Made by a program: the position numbers and the translations under genes. Under the pieces are notes generated by a model. That model ran no database searches and had not been told where the DNA came from. It saw nothing but the letters and a program-made list of their open reading frames with translations. Below, piece after piece: positions 9,130 through 17,657 of a stretch of DNA of 50,302 bases (positions are counted from its first letter, which is position 1; the number at the start of each line of letters is the position of its first letter). The DNA is from Chitinophagaceae bacterium (GTDB lineage Bacteria; Bacteroidota; Bacteroidia; Chitinophagales; Chitinophagaceae). The stretch lies in assembly GCA_014879565.1 (NCBI GenBank), contig JACSRW010000015.1, positions 1 through 50,302 of the forward strand, written 5' to 3'.

Positions 9130-9630
9130 TTAATCTTTTTTACCTATCACCACCGCGCCCACCATCGCGCTCAGGAAAAGGACACTGCTGATTTCAAAAG
9201 GCACCACATAGGTGGTAAACAATTCCTTTCCCAGGTTCCGGATCAGGCCTATGTTGCCTTCATTGACCATGGCAAACTGTTCTTTGCCCGCGGTTTCTTT
9301 CAGGGCCGCCACGAGTACAAGCAGCAGACAGCCCCCGGCCACCGCACCTGCCATTTTCAGCCAGCGGTTTTTCCTGGGTTCAGTCTCCCGGTTCAGGTTC
9401 ATCAGCATGATCACAAACAGGAATAAAACCATGATAGCCCCGGCATAAACGATAATATTCACAATCGCCAGAAACTGGGCATTCAGCAGGATATAATGCC
9501 CGGATATGGCAAAGAAAGTTCCGATAAGCCAGAGTACACTGTATACGGGATTTTTGCTGGTCACCATCATCAGGGCGCTGAAAACTGCCAGCACGGAAAG
9601 AAACCAGAAAAGTAGTTGAATGATATTCAT
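9130..9630 (-). CDS. nuoJ: NADH-quinone oxidoreductase subunit J
   Basis: A 166-residue membrane protein with five predicted helices, including the conserved third helix segment IIVYAGAIMVLFLFVIMLMN that takes part in coupling at the E-channel of complex I. The length is typical. It is encoded 18 bases after nuoI and 29 before nuoK. Confidence 0.94.
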   Translation of the reverse strand: MNIIQLLFWFLSVLAVFSALMMVTSKNPVYSVLWLIGTFFAISGHYILLNAQFLAIVNIIVYAGAIMVLFLFVIMLMNLNRETEPRKNRWLKMAGAVAGGCLLLVLVAALKETAGKEQFAMVNEGNIGLIRNLGKELFTTYVVPFEISSVLFLSAMVGAVVIGKKD

Positions 9631-9648
9631 TTCAAAGCCGTTAGTCGT

Positions 9649-10191
9649 TTATTGGTTGCCTGCTCTATCTCCCACTGCCTTTTTATAGGCTTCCATTTCT
9701 TTCAGCGGATGGGGAATCAGCAGATCTTCTTTTTTATAGATAAATCCCTTTCGCCCGTAATTGGCCGGGGCAAAGGTCTGGGAAAGATAAATGGCATCTT
9801 TCGGACAGGCTTCTTCACACAGTCCGCAGAAAATGCAGCGCAGCATATTGATTTCATACCGGGCGGCATATTTTTCCTCGCGGTACAGGTGTTCCTCACC
9901 GGGTTGTCTTTCTGCTGCTTCCATCGTAATTGCCTCTGCCGGACAGGCAACCGCGCATAAACCGCAGGCGGTACAGTTTTCCCGGCCATCCGAATCCCGG
10001 TTCAGGACATGCAGCCCCCGGAAGACTTTGGAAAAAGTTCTTTTCTCCTCCGGATATTGGATCGTTGCTTTCCGTTTGAACAGGTGGCTGATCGTAATCC
10101 CCATGCCCTTGATGATATTCCAGAGATAGAGGCTCTCCAGGAAGGTCATCGGACTGCGGTCCACCGGTTTGGCCCTGTTTGTTAATTGCAT
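9649..10191 (-). CDS. nuoI: NADH-quinone oxidoreductase subunit I, 2x[4Fe-4S]
   Basis: A 180-residue peripheral subunit with two ferredoxin motifs, CTACGLCAVACP (about residues 59-70) and CIFCGLCEEACP (about 98-109), which bind clusters N6a and N6b between NuoG and NuoB. The N-terminus (LYLWNIIKGMGITISHLFKRKATIQYPEE) is the typical amphipathic membrane-contact region. The C-terminus is extended by about 40 charged residues. It is separated from nuoH by 131 bases that hold a repeat (10247-10309). Confidence 0.95.
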   Translation of the reverse strand: MQLTNRAKPVDRSPMTFLESLYLWNIIKGMGITISHLFKRKATIQYPEEKRTFSKVFRGLHVLNRDSDGRENCTACGLCAVACPAEAITMEAAERQPGEEHLYREEKYAARYEINMLRCIFCGLCEEACPKDAIYLSQTFAPANYGRKGFIYKKEDLLIPHPLKEMEAYKKAVGDRAGNQ

Positions 10192-10246
10192 AAAGCCTTA
10201 GCGCTTTTATTTTTTTAAAAATTATCTGATCCTATTTACCCACAAG

Positions 10247-10309
10247 GCCCCCTACAGGGTGCTGTTGTCGGTTATTGCCAATTGCCCATTGCCTATTGCC
10301 TATTGCCCA
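10247..10309. repeat. Intergenic hairpin plus ATTGCC tandem repeat in the nuoH-nuoI gap
   Basis: The 131-base gap holds a near-palindrome GCCCCCTACAGGGTGC at 10247-10262. It is followed by about five 7-bp units of the type ATTGCC(C/T/A) at 10273-10309. The hairpin resembles two copies at 26180-26196 and 26234-26250, so it is a dispersed element. No gene is visible in this gap. Confidence 0.75.
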
Positions 10310-10322
10310 CTTTCCACTCCCC

Positions 10323-11375
10323 TCACTTTAACCACAACATCACTGCCGCACTGATGATCATATTCAGCAGGGCCAGGGGAATCAGTTTTTTCCATCCCAG
10401 GCTCATCAGCTGGTCATAGCGGAAACGGGGTATCGTCCACCGGATCCAGATGAAGACAAACAGGAAAACAGCAATCTTGGCCATCAGCACCCCGAAACTG
10501 ATCAGGGATAGCAGCCAGGGTTGCAGTCCCCAGGATGCTTCATTCACAAAAGGTATATCATAGCCGCCAAAATAGAGGGTAGCCATAATGGCGCTGCTGA
10601 TAAACATGTTGATATATTCGGCAAAAAGATAGAATCCCAGCTTCATCGAAGAATACTCCTGATGATAACCGAAGTTCAGTTCGTTTTCCGCTTCCGGAAG
10701 GTCAAAGGGCGTACGGTTACATTCCGCAAGGGCACAGATAAAGAAAATGATGAACCCGAGCGGCTGATAGATAACATGCCAGCCGTTGGCCGCCTGGCTG
10801 GCAACGATTTCACTCATTTTGAGTGAGCCGGTCATAAACAGTACGGCGATCAGGGCCAGTCCCATGGGAAGTTCGTAGGATACCATCTGGGAAGCGCCGC
10901 GGATAGCCGCAATCAGGGAAAATTTATTATTGGAAGCCCATCCGCCGATCATGATCCCGTAGACGCCTACGCTCACCACGCCGAATACCAGCAGGATCCC
11001 CATATCCACATCGGCTACCTGGAGGGGAATAGTACCGGAAGCGGTTACAACCGGGGCGCCCCAGGGGATTACAGAACTGGTCACCAGGGCCGTGATCATG
11101 GCCAGTGCGGGACCGAGCAGAAAAAGAATACGGTTGGAAGCCAGCGGAATAATTTCTTCCTTAAAAAAGAGTTTACCTCCGTCGGCCAGTGGCTGGAAGA
11201 TACCAAAAGGGCCTGCCCGGTTGGGTCCGTGGCGGTCCTGAAGCCATCCGGCCACCTTCCGTTCAGCCAGGGTGGTGTACATGGCAATAAAAAACGAAAG
11301 TCCGATTATGCAAAAGACCAGGATGGCCTTCTCAAGAATGAACCAGAGGTCTATTGCCAGTAAATGCATGTTCAT
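10323..11375 (-). CDS. nuoH: NADH-quinone oxidoreductase subunit H
   Basis: A 350-residue membrane subunit with eight or nine helices; it joins the peripheral arm to the membrane arm and lines the quinone chamber. Conserved signatures seen: GWLQDRHGPNRAGPFGIFQPLADGGKLF, given here as RHGPNRAGP and QPLADGGKL, and FALAECNRTPFDLPEAENEL in the form ALAECNRTPFDLPEAE, the glutamate-rich loop by the quinone. It lies 3 bases after nuoG, so translation is probably coupled. Confidence 0.96.
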   Translation of the reverse strand: MNMHLLAIDLWFILEKAILVFCIIGLSFFIAMYTTLAERKVAGWLQDRHGPNRAGPFGIFQPLADGGKLFFKEEIIPLASNRILFLLGPALAMITALVTSSVIPWGAPVVTASGTIPLQVADVDMGILLVFGVVSVGVYGIMIGGWASNNKFSLIAAIRGASQMVSYELPMGLALIAVLFMTGSLKMSEIVASQAANGWHVIYQPLGFIIFFICALAECNRTPFDLPEAENELNFGYHQEYSSMKLGFYLFAEYINMFISSAIMATLYFGGYDIPFVNEASWGLQPWLLSLISFGVLMAKIAVFLFVFIWIRWTIPRFRYDQLMSLGWKKLIPLALLNMIISAAVMLWLK

Positions 11376-11378
11376 CGT

Positions 11379-12482
11379 TTAAAGTTCTTTCTTCTTAAAA
11401 GTTTCACTAGTAGCCGGTCCGGGCAGGGCACTGATGTCCACACTGTTCACATCGCTCACGTCATGAATATCCATCAGCAGTTTGGGAGCCCGGCCGCCCA
11501 TCACTTCGGGCATAATTTCCCGGGGTTTCTTCAGTCCTGTATAGTGTCCCTGGGAAATCACGGAATGCCGGCTCACATTAGCTGGTCCTTCAATGACCCA
11601 GTCACTTGTTTTTTTCTTATCAAAGCGGCAGGTATTACAGATCCAGCCCGGCTGGCCCTCATAACTCTGCACTTCGCCCCATTCGTCTTTACGGGCAGTA
11701 ACCCGCAGTACTTCATCGCCCCGTTGCCACAGGGTTACTTTACCGCAGCATTTATCGCAGTCGCGGTGCGCTTCCACTGGTTTGGTAAACCATACGCGGT
11801 TTTTAAACCGGAAGGTTTTATCGGTAAGAGCTCCGACGGGACATACATCAATCATATTACCGCTGAAGTCATTATCAATCGCTTTGGAAATATAGGTAGA
11901 TATCTCCGCATGGTCACCGCGGTCGAGTACGCCGTGCACCCGCTGATCTGTAAGCTGATCGGCCACATAAGTGCAGCGGTAGCAAAGTATACAGCGGGTC
12001 ATGTGGAGCTGAATATAGGGGCCGATATCTTCTTTTTCAAACGTGCGCCGTTTAAATTCATAACGGGTGCCTTCTTTTCCGTGCTCATAACTGAGGTCCT
12101 GCAGATGACATTCTCCGGCCTGGTCACAGATCGGGCAATCGAGGGGATGATTCAGCAACAGAAACTCCACCACACCGGCCCGGGCATCCTGCACTCTTTC
12201 ACTGGTAATATTTTTCACCACCATACCATCCATAACAGTGGTGCGGCAGGAAGCGACCAGTTTAGGCATGGGGCGCGGATCTGCGGCGGAGCCGGCAGCC
12301 ACTTCCACCAGGCAGGTACGGCATTTACCGCCACTGCCCTTGAGTTTACTATAGTAACACATGGCCGGGGGCGTTACATCTCCGCCAATCGCGCGGGCGG
12401 CATGCAAAATCGTAGTACCCGGTTCAACATCAATCGTGATGTTGTCAATGGTTACTTTAAATAGTTTTTTTTCTTCAGCCAT
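11379..12482 (-). CDS. nuoG: NADH-quinone oxidoreductase subunit G, short form
   Basis: A 367-residue iron-sulfur subunit. N-terminal plant-type ferredoxin domain with cysteines in MCYY...GGKCRTC (about residues 40-60) for N1b; then HPLDCPICDQAGEC (N5 region), CILCYRCTYVADQ with a later MIDVCPVGAL (N4), and a final segment with CDKCCGK and CNTC that looks like the N7-type motif. The protein ends there, whereas NuoG of Escherichia coli goes on for over 500 residues of molybdopterin-oxidoreductase-like domain. Short NuoG proteins are usual in Bacteroidota, so this is most likely not a truncation. It lies 39 bases after nuoF. Confidence 0.93.
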   Translation of the reverse strand: MAEEKKLFKVTIDNITIDVEPGTTILHAARAIGGDVTPPAMCYYSKLKGSGGKCRTCLVEVAAGSAADPRPMPKLVASCRTTVMDGMVVKNITSERVQDARAGVVEFLLLNHPLDCPICDQAGECHLQDLSYEHGKEGTRYEFKRRTFEKEDIGPYIQLHMTRCILCYRCTYVADQLTDQRVHGVLDRGDHAEISTYISKAIDNDFSGNMIDVCPVGALTDKTFRFKNRVWFTKPVEAHRDCDKCCGKVTLWQRGDEVLRVTARKDEWGEVQSYEGQPGWICNTCRFDKKKTSDWVIEGPANVSRHSVISQGHYTGLKKPREIMPEVMGGRAPKLLMDIHDVSDVNSVDISALPGPATSETFKKKEL

Positions 12483-12490
12483 TGTTCGTA

Positions 12491-12513
12491 TTCAAAAATC
12501 AAAATTAAAAATT
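12491..12513. repeat. A-rich low-complexity spacer between nuoF and nuoG
   Basis: The gap between nuoF and nuoG consists mainly of TTCAAAAATCAAAATTAAAA-type sequence. It resembles the A-rich arms found in the nuoE-nuoF and nuoA-nuoB regions (13883-13915 and 17565-17582). Confidence 0.5.
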
Positions 12514-12521
12514 ATACCCCC

Positions 12522-13898
12522 TCAGGCCGTTACCGGGACTGCTATCGGATCCGCATACCGGCCGATGCCGTAATTTCTTCTCACCGCATCTTCCGGATTG
12601 GTGACATGCCATTCAAACTCGTCGCGGAAATGACGGATAGCAGCAGCCACCGGCCAGGCAGCCGCATCTCCCAGCGGGCAGATCGTATTGCCTTCAATTT
12701 TGCGCTGGATATCCCAGAGCAGATCAATATCACTCAGCTGCCCTTTGCCGGTTTCCAGCTTCCAGAGAATTTTTTCCATCCAGCCGGTTCCTTCGCGGCA
12801 GGGTGAACATTGTCCGCAGCTTTCATGGCGGTAAAAGCGGGCCAGTGTATAGGTGTGCTTTACCACGCACTGGCTGTCATCCATTACAATAAAACCTCCC
12901 GATCCCATCATAGAACCGGTGGCAAATCCGCCATCGGCCAGGCTTTCATAATTCATATAGCGTGTTTCCCCTTTCGCTGTTTTCAGCAAAAGGTTGGCCG
13001 GCAGGATAGGCACGGAGGAACCGCCGGGAATACAGGCTTTGAGTTTCTTGCCGTTGGCAATCCCCCCGCAGTATTCATCACTGTAAATAAACTCTTCCAC
13101 CGAAATGGTCATATCAATTTCATATACGCCGGGTTTGCTGATATTTCCGCAGGCGGAAATCAGTTTGGTACCGGTGGATTTGCCCACACCGATTTTCGCA
13201 TATTCGTCCCCGCCTTCATTGACAATCGGCACTACGGCAGCAATGGTTTCCACATTGTTCACCACGGTAGGACAGTCCCACAATCCTTTTACAGCCGGGA
13301 ACGGAGGTTTAATCCGGGGATTGCCGCGTTTGCCTTCCAGTGACTCGAGCAGGGCGGTTTCCTCACCGCATATATAAGCACCGGCACCGCGCTGCACATA
13401 TATTTCCAGATCAAATCCGGTACCAAGAATATTTTTTCCCAGCCACCCGTTGTTTTTCGCTTCTGCAATAGCCTGTTCCAGTATATCCACAATCCAGGCG
13501 TATTCGCCCCGGATATAGATATAGGACCGGTTGGAGCCCAGGGCGTAGGAGGAAGTAATCATCCCCTCTATCAGCAAGTGGGGAATAAACTCCATCAGGT
13601 ACCTGTCTTTGAAAGTACCCGGTTCAGACTCATCAGCATTCACCACGAGGTAACGGGGTACTCCTTCCGGTTTGGCCAGAAAACTCCATTTCATACCGGT
13701 GGGGAATCCGGCCCCTCCCCGTCCCCGGAGACCACTTTTTTTAACCTCTTCCGTTACCTGGTCGGGGCTCATGGATTTGAGGGCCTTCTCCACGCTGCGG
13801 TAACCACCTTCCCGGCGGTATACCTCGTAGAGACGGATATTCTCCACATGCGCTTTTTCCAATAATAATTTTCTTCCCATGTAAAAGTCAAAATTCAA
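12522..13898 (-). CDS. nuoF: NADH-quinone oxidoreductase subunit F (NADH/FMN site)
   Basis: A 458-residue flavoprotein that oxidises NADH and holds FMN and cluster N3. Visible signatures: the nucleotide-binding glycine-rich loop GLRGRGGAGFPTGMKW (about residues 55-70), the FMN contact GAYICGEETALLESLEGKRG, and the cluster motif ESCGQCSPCREGTGW with a later TICPLGDAAAWP. It pairs with NuoE. In most nuo operons nuoF follows nuoE directly; here a small secreted-protein gene and a 103-base A/T-rich gap lie between them. Confidence 0.96.
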   Translation of the reverse strand: MNFDFYMGRKLLLEKAHVENIRLYEVYRREGGYRSVEKALKSMSPDQVTEEVKKSGLRGRGGAGFPTGMKWSFLAKPEGVPRYLVVNADESEPGTFKDRYLMEFIPHLLIEGMITSSYALGSNRSYIYIRGEYAWIVDILEQAIAEAKNNGWLGKNILGTGFDLEIYVQRGAGAYICGEETALLESLEGKRGNPRIKPPFPAVKGLWDCPTVVNNVETIAAVVPIVNEGGDEYAKIGVGKSTGTKLISACGNISKPGVYEIDMTISVEEFIYSDEYCGGIANGKKLKACIPGGSSVPILPANLLLKTAKGETRYMNYESLADGGFATGSMMGSGGFIVMDDSQCVVKHTYTLARFYRHESCGQCSPCREGTGWMEKILWKLETGKGQLSDIDLLWDIQRKIEGNTICPLGDAAAWPVAAAIRHFRDEFEWHVTNPEDAVRRNYGIGRYADPIAVPVTA

Positions 13899-14012
13899 AA
13901 GCTAAAAAATCAAAACCACCCCTGTTCACTCCTTCGCAGTGAAGGCTTCCCGGATTTACTGATGACACACGTGGTTTTTTATTCTTTCCCTTTTTACTTT
14001 TTTAATTTTTTA
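13883..14012. repeat. A-rich and T-rich facing arms upstream of nuoF
   Basis: An A-rich stretch (AAAAGTCAAAATTCAAAAG and on, 13883-13915) faces a T-rich stretch (13975-14012) across about 60 bases. The arms are only approximately complementary. The arrangement resembles the better matched pair at 17565-17640 and may be a degenerate copy of the same element. The T-rich arm runs into the 3' end of the NTF2-like gene. Confidence 0.45.
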
Positions 14013-14421
14013 TAGCCTGCCTGGCAAATAACAGCCACCGCTTTCCCTTTTTCACCCATACTTCCAGCACTTTGAGCCGGAATGTATTCGTGCTGCCATT
14101 CAGCGTGGCATTGATCTCCGCGTTAAACCGGGCATGTGCCAGGTTGCCGCTGATCTGCACCTGTAAACTGTCTTCCCGGTAGGAGCGGTATTGAATAAAC
14201 CCGGATGCCAGGTTTTGTAACAGCTCCTTTTTTGTTTCCACCCAGCCATTGCTGTGTCCGTAACTCAGCGCCTTATCGGTATGCTGATTCAAAGACACCG
14301 TATTTTTCTGCACCAGTGCCTGGTGGAATTCCTGCACAGTCAGCGTCAGTTTCTGCTCTTCCGTTTGGGCACCGGCCAGCAGCGCTGAAAATAAAAGAAC
14401 TATGGTGAGCGGCAAACGCAT
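14002..14421 (-). CDS. Secreted NTF2-like (SnoaL/DUF4440-type) protein inside the nuo operon
   Basis: A 139-residue protein with a clear signal peptide (MRLPLTIVLLFSALLAGAQ, cleavage likely after GA or AQ), so the mature protein of about 120 residues is exported. The rest looks like an NTF2-like alpha-beta cone: an opening helix (KLTLTVQEFHQALVQKN), a helix around HTDKALSYGHSNGWVETKKEL, then a curved sheet ending in VLEVWVKKGKRWLLFARQA. DUF4440/SnoaL proteins often end with W-(R/K)(I/L)x-A. Its start lies two bases after the nuoE stop, which indicates coupled translation with the complex I genes. No catalytic role can be assigned, and it is not a known complex I subunit. Confidence 0.75.
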   Translation of the reverse strand: MRLPLTIVLLFSALLAGAQTEEQKLTLTVQEFHQALVQKNTVSLNQHTDKALSYGHSNGWVETKKELLQNLASGFIQYRSYREDSLQVQISGNLAHARFNAEINATLNGSTNTFRLKVLEVWVKKGKRWLLFARQAIKN

Positions 14422-14423
14422 GC

Positions 14424-14924
14424 TCAGTCAATGACCGCTTTACCTGCCCGGCATTCCGCGATAATTGCTTCCACTTTATCAATGGTCAGGTGTTCTTTAT
14501 AAAATTTCCCCTGCTGCATCATCGGGGCATAACCGCAGGCGCCGAGGCATTCCACGGTTTTCAGGGTAAACAAACCATCCACTGTTGTTTCTCCGGGTTT
14601 TATGCCCAGTTTGTCGCCAATATAGCGGATGATTTCATCACTTCCGCGCAGCATACAGGGCCCGGTCTGGCATATTTCAAACATGTATTTACCGACAGGT
14701 TTCAGGTTAAACATGCTGTAAAAAGTGGCCACTTCATATACTTCAATCGGTTTCAGATTCAGCACCGAAGCCACATAGTCCATGGTTTCAGTACTGAGCC
14801 AGCCCCCGAATTCTTTCTGGGCGATATGCAGAACCGGAATCAGGGCGCTTTTTTGTTTTCCCTGCGGATAACGGGCTACAATCCGTTCCACTTCCTGCAT
14901 CGTATGATCTGAAAACTTCACCAT
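14424..14924 (-). CDS. nuoE: NADH-quinone oxidoreductase subunit E
   Basis: A 166-residue subunit with a thioredoxin-like [2Fe-2S] domain (cluster N1a). The four ligands are visible as CQTGPCMLRGS (about residues 84-94) and ECLGACGYAPM (about 125-135). The N-terminal helical part, with YPQGKQKSALIPVLHIAQKE, is standard. It partners NuoF in the NADH module. It lies 49 bases after nuoD. Confidence 0.95.
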   Translation of the reverse strand: MVKFSDHTMQEVERIVARYPQGKQKSALIPVLHIAQKEFGGWLSTETMDYVASVLNLKPIEVYEVATFYSMFNLKPVGKYMFEICQTGPCMLRGSDEIIRYIGDKLGIKPGETTVDGLFTLKTVECLGACGYAPMMQQGKFYKEHLTIDKVEAIIAECRAGKAVID

Positions 14925-14973
14925 ATAATTTTGTTCTTAGGTCATCCTCCGGCGGGCATCGGATGACGAATTA

Positions 14974-16197
14974 TTATGCATCTAATTCCCCCGCAATCAG
15001 GTTCAGCGAACTCATCGTCATAATCGCGTCACTCAGCATAGAACCTTTGATCAGTTCTTCAAAAGCCTGGTAGTAAATAAAACAGGGGCGACGGAAATGC
15101 AGCCGGTAAGGCGCTCTTCCTCCGTCACTCACCAGGTAAAAGCCCAGTTCCCCGTTGGCCGCCTCAATGGAATGGTAAACTTCACCGGCAGGGATATTGG
15201 TTTCCCCCATAATGATTTTAAAATGCCAGATCAGGGCTTCCATTTTGGTGTATACATCCTCTTTGGGAGGCAGGTAATACTCCGGCACATCGGCATGATA
15301 AACCTCGGCTTCCGCGCCTTTGAATTCCTGTACTTTCTGGTAGGCCTGTTCAATGATACTCAGGCTTTCCCACATTTCCCTTTCACGCACCAGCCAGCGG
15401 TCATAGTTATCGCCGGTGGTACCCACGGGTATATTAAACTGAAAATCTTCGTAGGAGGAATAGGGGTTGTGTACCCGCACATCATAATCCACTCCGGCTG
15501 CCCGCAGGTTGGGACCGGTAAAGCCGTAATTCAGGGCTCTTTCCGCGCTGATCGCGCCGGTTCCTTTTGTACGGTCCATAAAGATGCGGTTCCGCTGGAA
15601 GAGATTTTCAAACTCTTTCAGCACGGGCGGATATTCTTTAAGGAATTTCTCAAGCTTCTGAAAAGCGATATCGTTGAAGTTGCGTTCAAAACCGCCGATG
15701 CGGCCGATATTGGTAGTCAGGCGGGCGCCGCATACTTCCTCATATATCTCATAGATCAGCTCCCGGTACTGCATCACATAGAGGAATCCGGTATATGCGC
15801 CGGCATCCACACCCACAATGGAATTACAGATCAGATGGTCGGCCACCCTCGCCAGTTCCATTATAATCACCCGCAGGTAATCCACCCTTTTCGGGGTTTT
15901 AATACCGAGCAGTTTTTCGCAGGTCATGTGCCAGCCCATATTATTCAGGGGAGAGGAGCAGTAATTCAACCGGTCGGTCAGGGTGGTGATCTGCGCGAGG
16001 GGCCTGCGTTCGGCCAGTTTTTCAAAAGCCCGGTGAATATAACCGATCGTCTGTTCGGTAGAAACAATCCGTTCCCCGTCCAGCTCCAGTACATTCTGCA
16101 TCACACCATGGGTGGCCGGGTGGGTGGGCCCCAGGTTGAGGGTGGTCGTGGTCTTTTCAATTGAACCTTCCGGTAATTTGATATGCTGCTCTGACAT
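14974..16197 (-). CDS. nuoD: NADH-quinone oxidoreductase subunit D
   Basis: A 407-residue subunit related to the large subunit of NiFe hydrogenases; with NuoB it forms the quinone site next to cluster N2. It contains LNLGPTHPATHGVMQNVLELDGE with the quinone-contacting His (LGPTHPATHG), DRLNYCSSPLNNMGW, and the C-terminal SLNLIAGELDA end shared by the family. It is a separate gene from nuoC, as usual outside enterobacteria. It lies 50 bases after nuoC. Confidence 0.96.
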   Translation of the reverse strand: MSEQHIKLPEGSIEKTTTTLNLGPTHPATHGVMQNVLELDGERIVSTEQTIGYIHRAFEKLAERRPLAQITTLTDRLNYCSSPLNNMGWHMTCEKLLGIKTPKRVDYLRVIIMELARVADHLICNSIVGVDAGAYTGFLYVMQYRELIYEIYEEVCGARLTTNIGRIGGFERNFNDIAFQKLEKFLKEYPPVLKEFENLFQRNRIFMDRTKGTGAISAERALNYGFTGPNLRAAGVDYDVRVHNPYSSYEDFQFNIPVGTTGDNYDRWLVREREMWESLSIIEQAYQKVQEFKGAEAEVYHADVPEYYLPPKEDVYTKMEALIWHFKIIMGETNIPAGEVYHSIEAANGELGFYLVSDGGRAPYRLHFRRPCFIYYQAFEELIKGSMLSDAIMTMSSLNLIAGELDA

Positions 16198-16247
16198 TTT
16201 CTTTATTTGACTGAATGCGCTGAAAAGCTATTCAGCAGTTTAGCAAA

Positions 16248-16754
16248 TTATCCTCTTCCAAACATTTCATCATCCTTATCAATACGCGTCTGGTCTTCCA
16301 GCGGAAACTCCTTCCGTAAAGGGAAATAATCCATCTCCTCCACATTCAGGATACGTTTCATATTCGGATGACCCACAAAGTTGATACCCAGGAAATCATA
16401 GGTTTCTCTTTCCATCCAGTTCGCGGATGAAAACAAACCGGTGGCGGTATATACATCCGGGGTGTCAACGGCCGTAAACACTTTAAACCGGATCCGGATA
16501 TTATCCTCCAGGTTGTGCAGGTGGTACACTACGGCCAGTTCCCTGCCGGGCTGATCGGGATAATGTACCCCCGTGATATCCGTCAGGAAACGGAATCTGA
16601 GCTGGTCATCATCGTAGAGAAAGTTGAGTACTTTCAGGTTGTTTTCCTTCGGTGATTCAAAACTGAGCATACCATAGGTCTCAGTAAAACCGGTAACCTG
16701 GTCACCAAATTTCTCTGTAAGCCGTTGTTTGATTATTTCGTTAGTCAGCGACAT
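16248..16754 (-). CDS. nuoC: NADH-quinone oxidoreductase subunit C
   Basis: A 168-residue 30-kDa-type subunit. The signature ERETYDFLGINFVGHPNMKRIL (seen as ERETYDFLGI and GHPNMKRIL) and the ending YFPLRKEFPLEDQ are those of the family. It is a structural subunit of the hydrophilic arm. It is separated from nuoB by about 206 bases filled by a tandem repeat, which is unusual because nuoB and nuoC are normally close or overlapping. Confidence 0.95.
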   Translation of the reverse strand: MSLTNEIIKQRLTEKFGDQVTGFTETYGMLSFESPKENNLKVLNFLYDDDQLRFRFLTDITGVHYPDQPGRELAVVYHLHNLEDNIRIRFKVFTAVDTPDVYTATGLFSSANWMERETYDFLGINFVGHPNMKRILNVEEMDYFPLRKEFPLEDQTRIDKDDEMFGRG

Positions 16755-16844
16755 AGCTTATGTTAAATTCCAAGATACAAGAGCCAAATTCCAATAGCCC
16801 TCCCGGAAAAATTGATCCTTAAATTGAAAGATCTTTTTGTTTTG

Positions 16845-16955
16845 ATTCTTTGGTTCTTGATTCTTCGGTTCTTGGTTCTTTGGATCTTGGTTCTTGGTTC
16901 TTTGGTTCTTGGTTCTTTGGATCTTTGGTTCTTGGTTCTTTGGATCTTGGTTCTT
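16845..16955. repeat. GGTTCTT-type tandem repeat in the nuoB-nuoC gap
   Basis: About 110 bases composed of imperfect 7- and 8-bp units such as TTCTTGG, TTCTTTGG and ATCTTGG fill most of the gap between nuoB and nuoC. On the minus strand it opens a frame coding for Lys-Asn-Gln-Glu-Pro-Lys repeats (16758-16964), but this looks like a by-product of the repeat and not a gene. Such arrays can change length by slippage. Confidence 0.85.
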
Positions 16956-16960
16956 AGTCC

Positions 16961-17545
16961 TCACTGTATTCCATAACTCTCCAGCAGGGCCCTGTACTGC
17001 TCACCGTTTCTTCTCCTCAGGCTCTCTTTGCCCACAAGGTCCTGTACCCGCAGAATGCCGTCAATAATGGCTTCGGGCCGGGGCGGGCAACCGGGTACAT
17101 ATACATCCACGGGTACCACCTGGTCAATACCCTGTAAGACACTATAGGTATCAAAAATACCTCCGCTGCTGGCGCAGGCACCCACGGCCATTACCCAGCG
17201 GGGCTCTGCCATCTGCAGGTATACCTGCTTTACCACAGGCGCCATTTTTTTGGCAATGGTACCCATCACCATCATCAGGTCGCACTGGCGGGGCGAAAAA
17301 CCCACCCGTTCAGCGCCGAAGCGGCCGAGATCGTAATGGGAACCCATTGAGGCCATAAATTCGATACCACAGCAGGAGGTGGCAAAGGGAAGCGGCCAGA
17401 TGGAATTTTTACGGGCCAGCCCGATCACCTTATCCAGAGAAGTGGCAAAAAAGCCTTCTCCCTGATGACCATCAGGCATCGGCACAATACTAATATCCGC
17501 TTCCAGCGGCTTTTGAATCAGGTTGTATGAGACAGGACGTGCCAT
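16961..17545 (-). CDS. nuoB: NADH-quinone oxidoreductase subunit B (cluster N2)
   Basis: A 194-residue subunit carrying cluster N2, which hands electrons to quinone. The ligands are visible: the tandem cysteines in FATSCCGIEFMAS (about residues 54-55), VGACASSGG and PGCPPRPEAIIDG. The length is normal. The stop is next to the tandem repeat of the nuoB-nuoC gap, and the gene follows nuoA after 112 bases that contain an inverted repeat. Confidence 0.96.
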   Translation of the reverse strand: MARPVSYNLIQKPLEADISIVPMPDGHQGEGFFATSLDKVIGLARKNSIWPLPFATSCCGIEFMASMGSHYDLGRFGAERVGFSPRQCDLMMVMGTIAKKMAPVVKQVYLQMAEPRWVMAVGACASSGGIFDTYSVLQGIDQVVPVDVYVPGCPPRPEAIIDGILRVQDLVGKESLRRRNGEQYRALLESYGIQ

Positions 17546-17564
17546 AGAAAAAAGTTGAAAGTCA

Positions 17565-17640
17565 AAATTTAAAAGTCAAAATTGTAACACCTGCGGTCTG
17601 TGTATGGTTCTCCCATTTTACCTTTTGACTTTTTAATTTT
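17565..17640. repeat. Inverted A/T-rich repeat in the nuoA-nuoB gap
   Basis: AAAATTTAAAAGTCAAAA at 17565-17582 is nearly the reverse complement of TTTTGACTTTTTAATTTT at 17623-17640 (one mismatch), with a 40-base spacer. In the transcript it could form an A-U-rich stem between nuoA and nuoB. A related but degenerate arrangement lies upstream of nuoF. Confidence 0.6.
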
Positions 17641-17657
17641 TTTACCTTTTTAAAGAT

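Noticed and set aside
11364-12464. Long plus-strand open frame opposite nuoG (366 codons)
   Set aside because: The minus-strand frame has full NuoG motifs; the plus-strand product has no recognisable domain and is a shadow. The same reasoning removes 15097-16164 opposite nuoD and 26327-27199 opposite the Spy-like gene.
16758-16964. Open frame on the minus strand coding for Lys-Asn-Gln-Glu-Pro-Lys repeats
   Set aside because: It is the translation of the GGTTCTT tandem repeat in the nuoB-nuoC gap. It has no domain, no promoter and only repeat composition.
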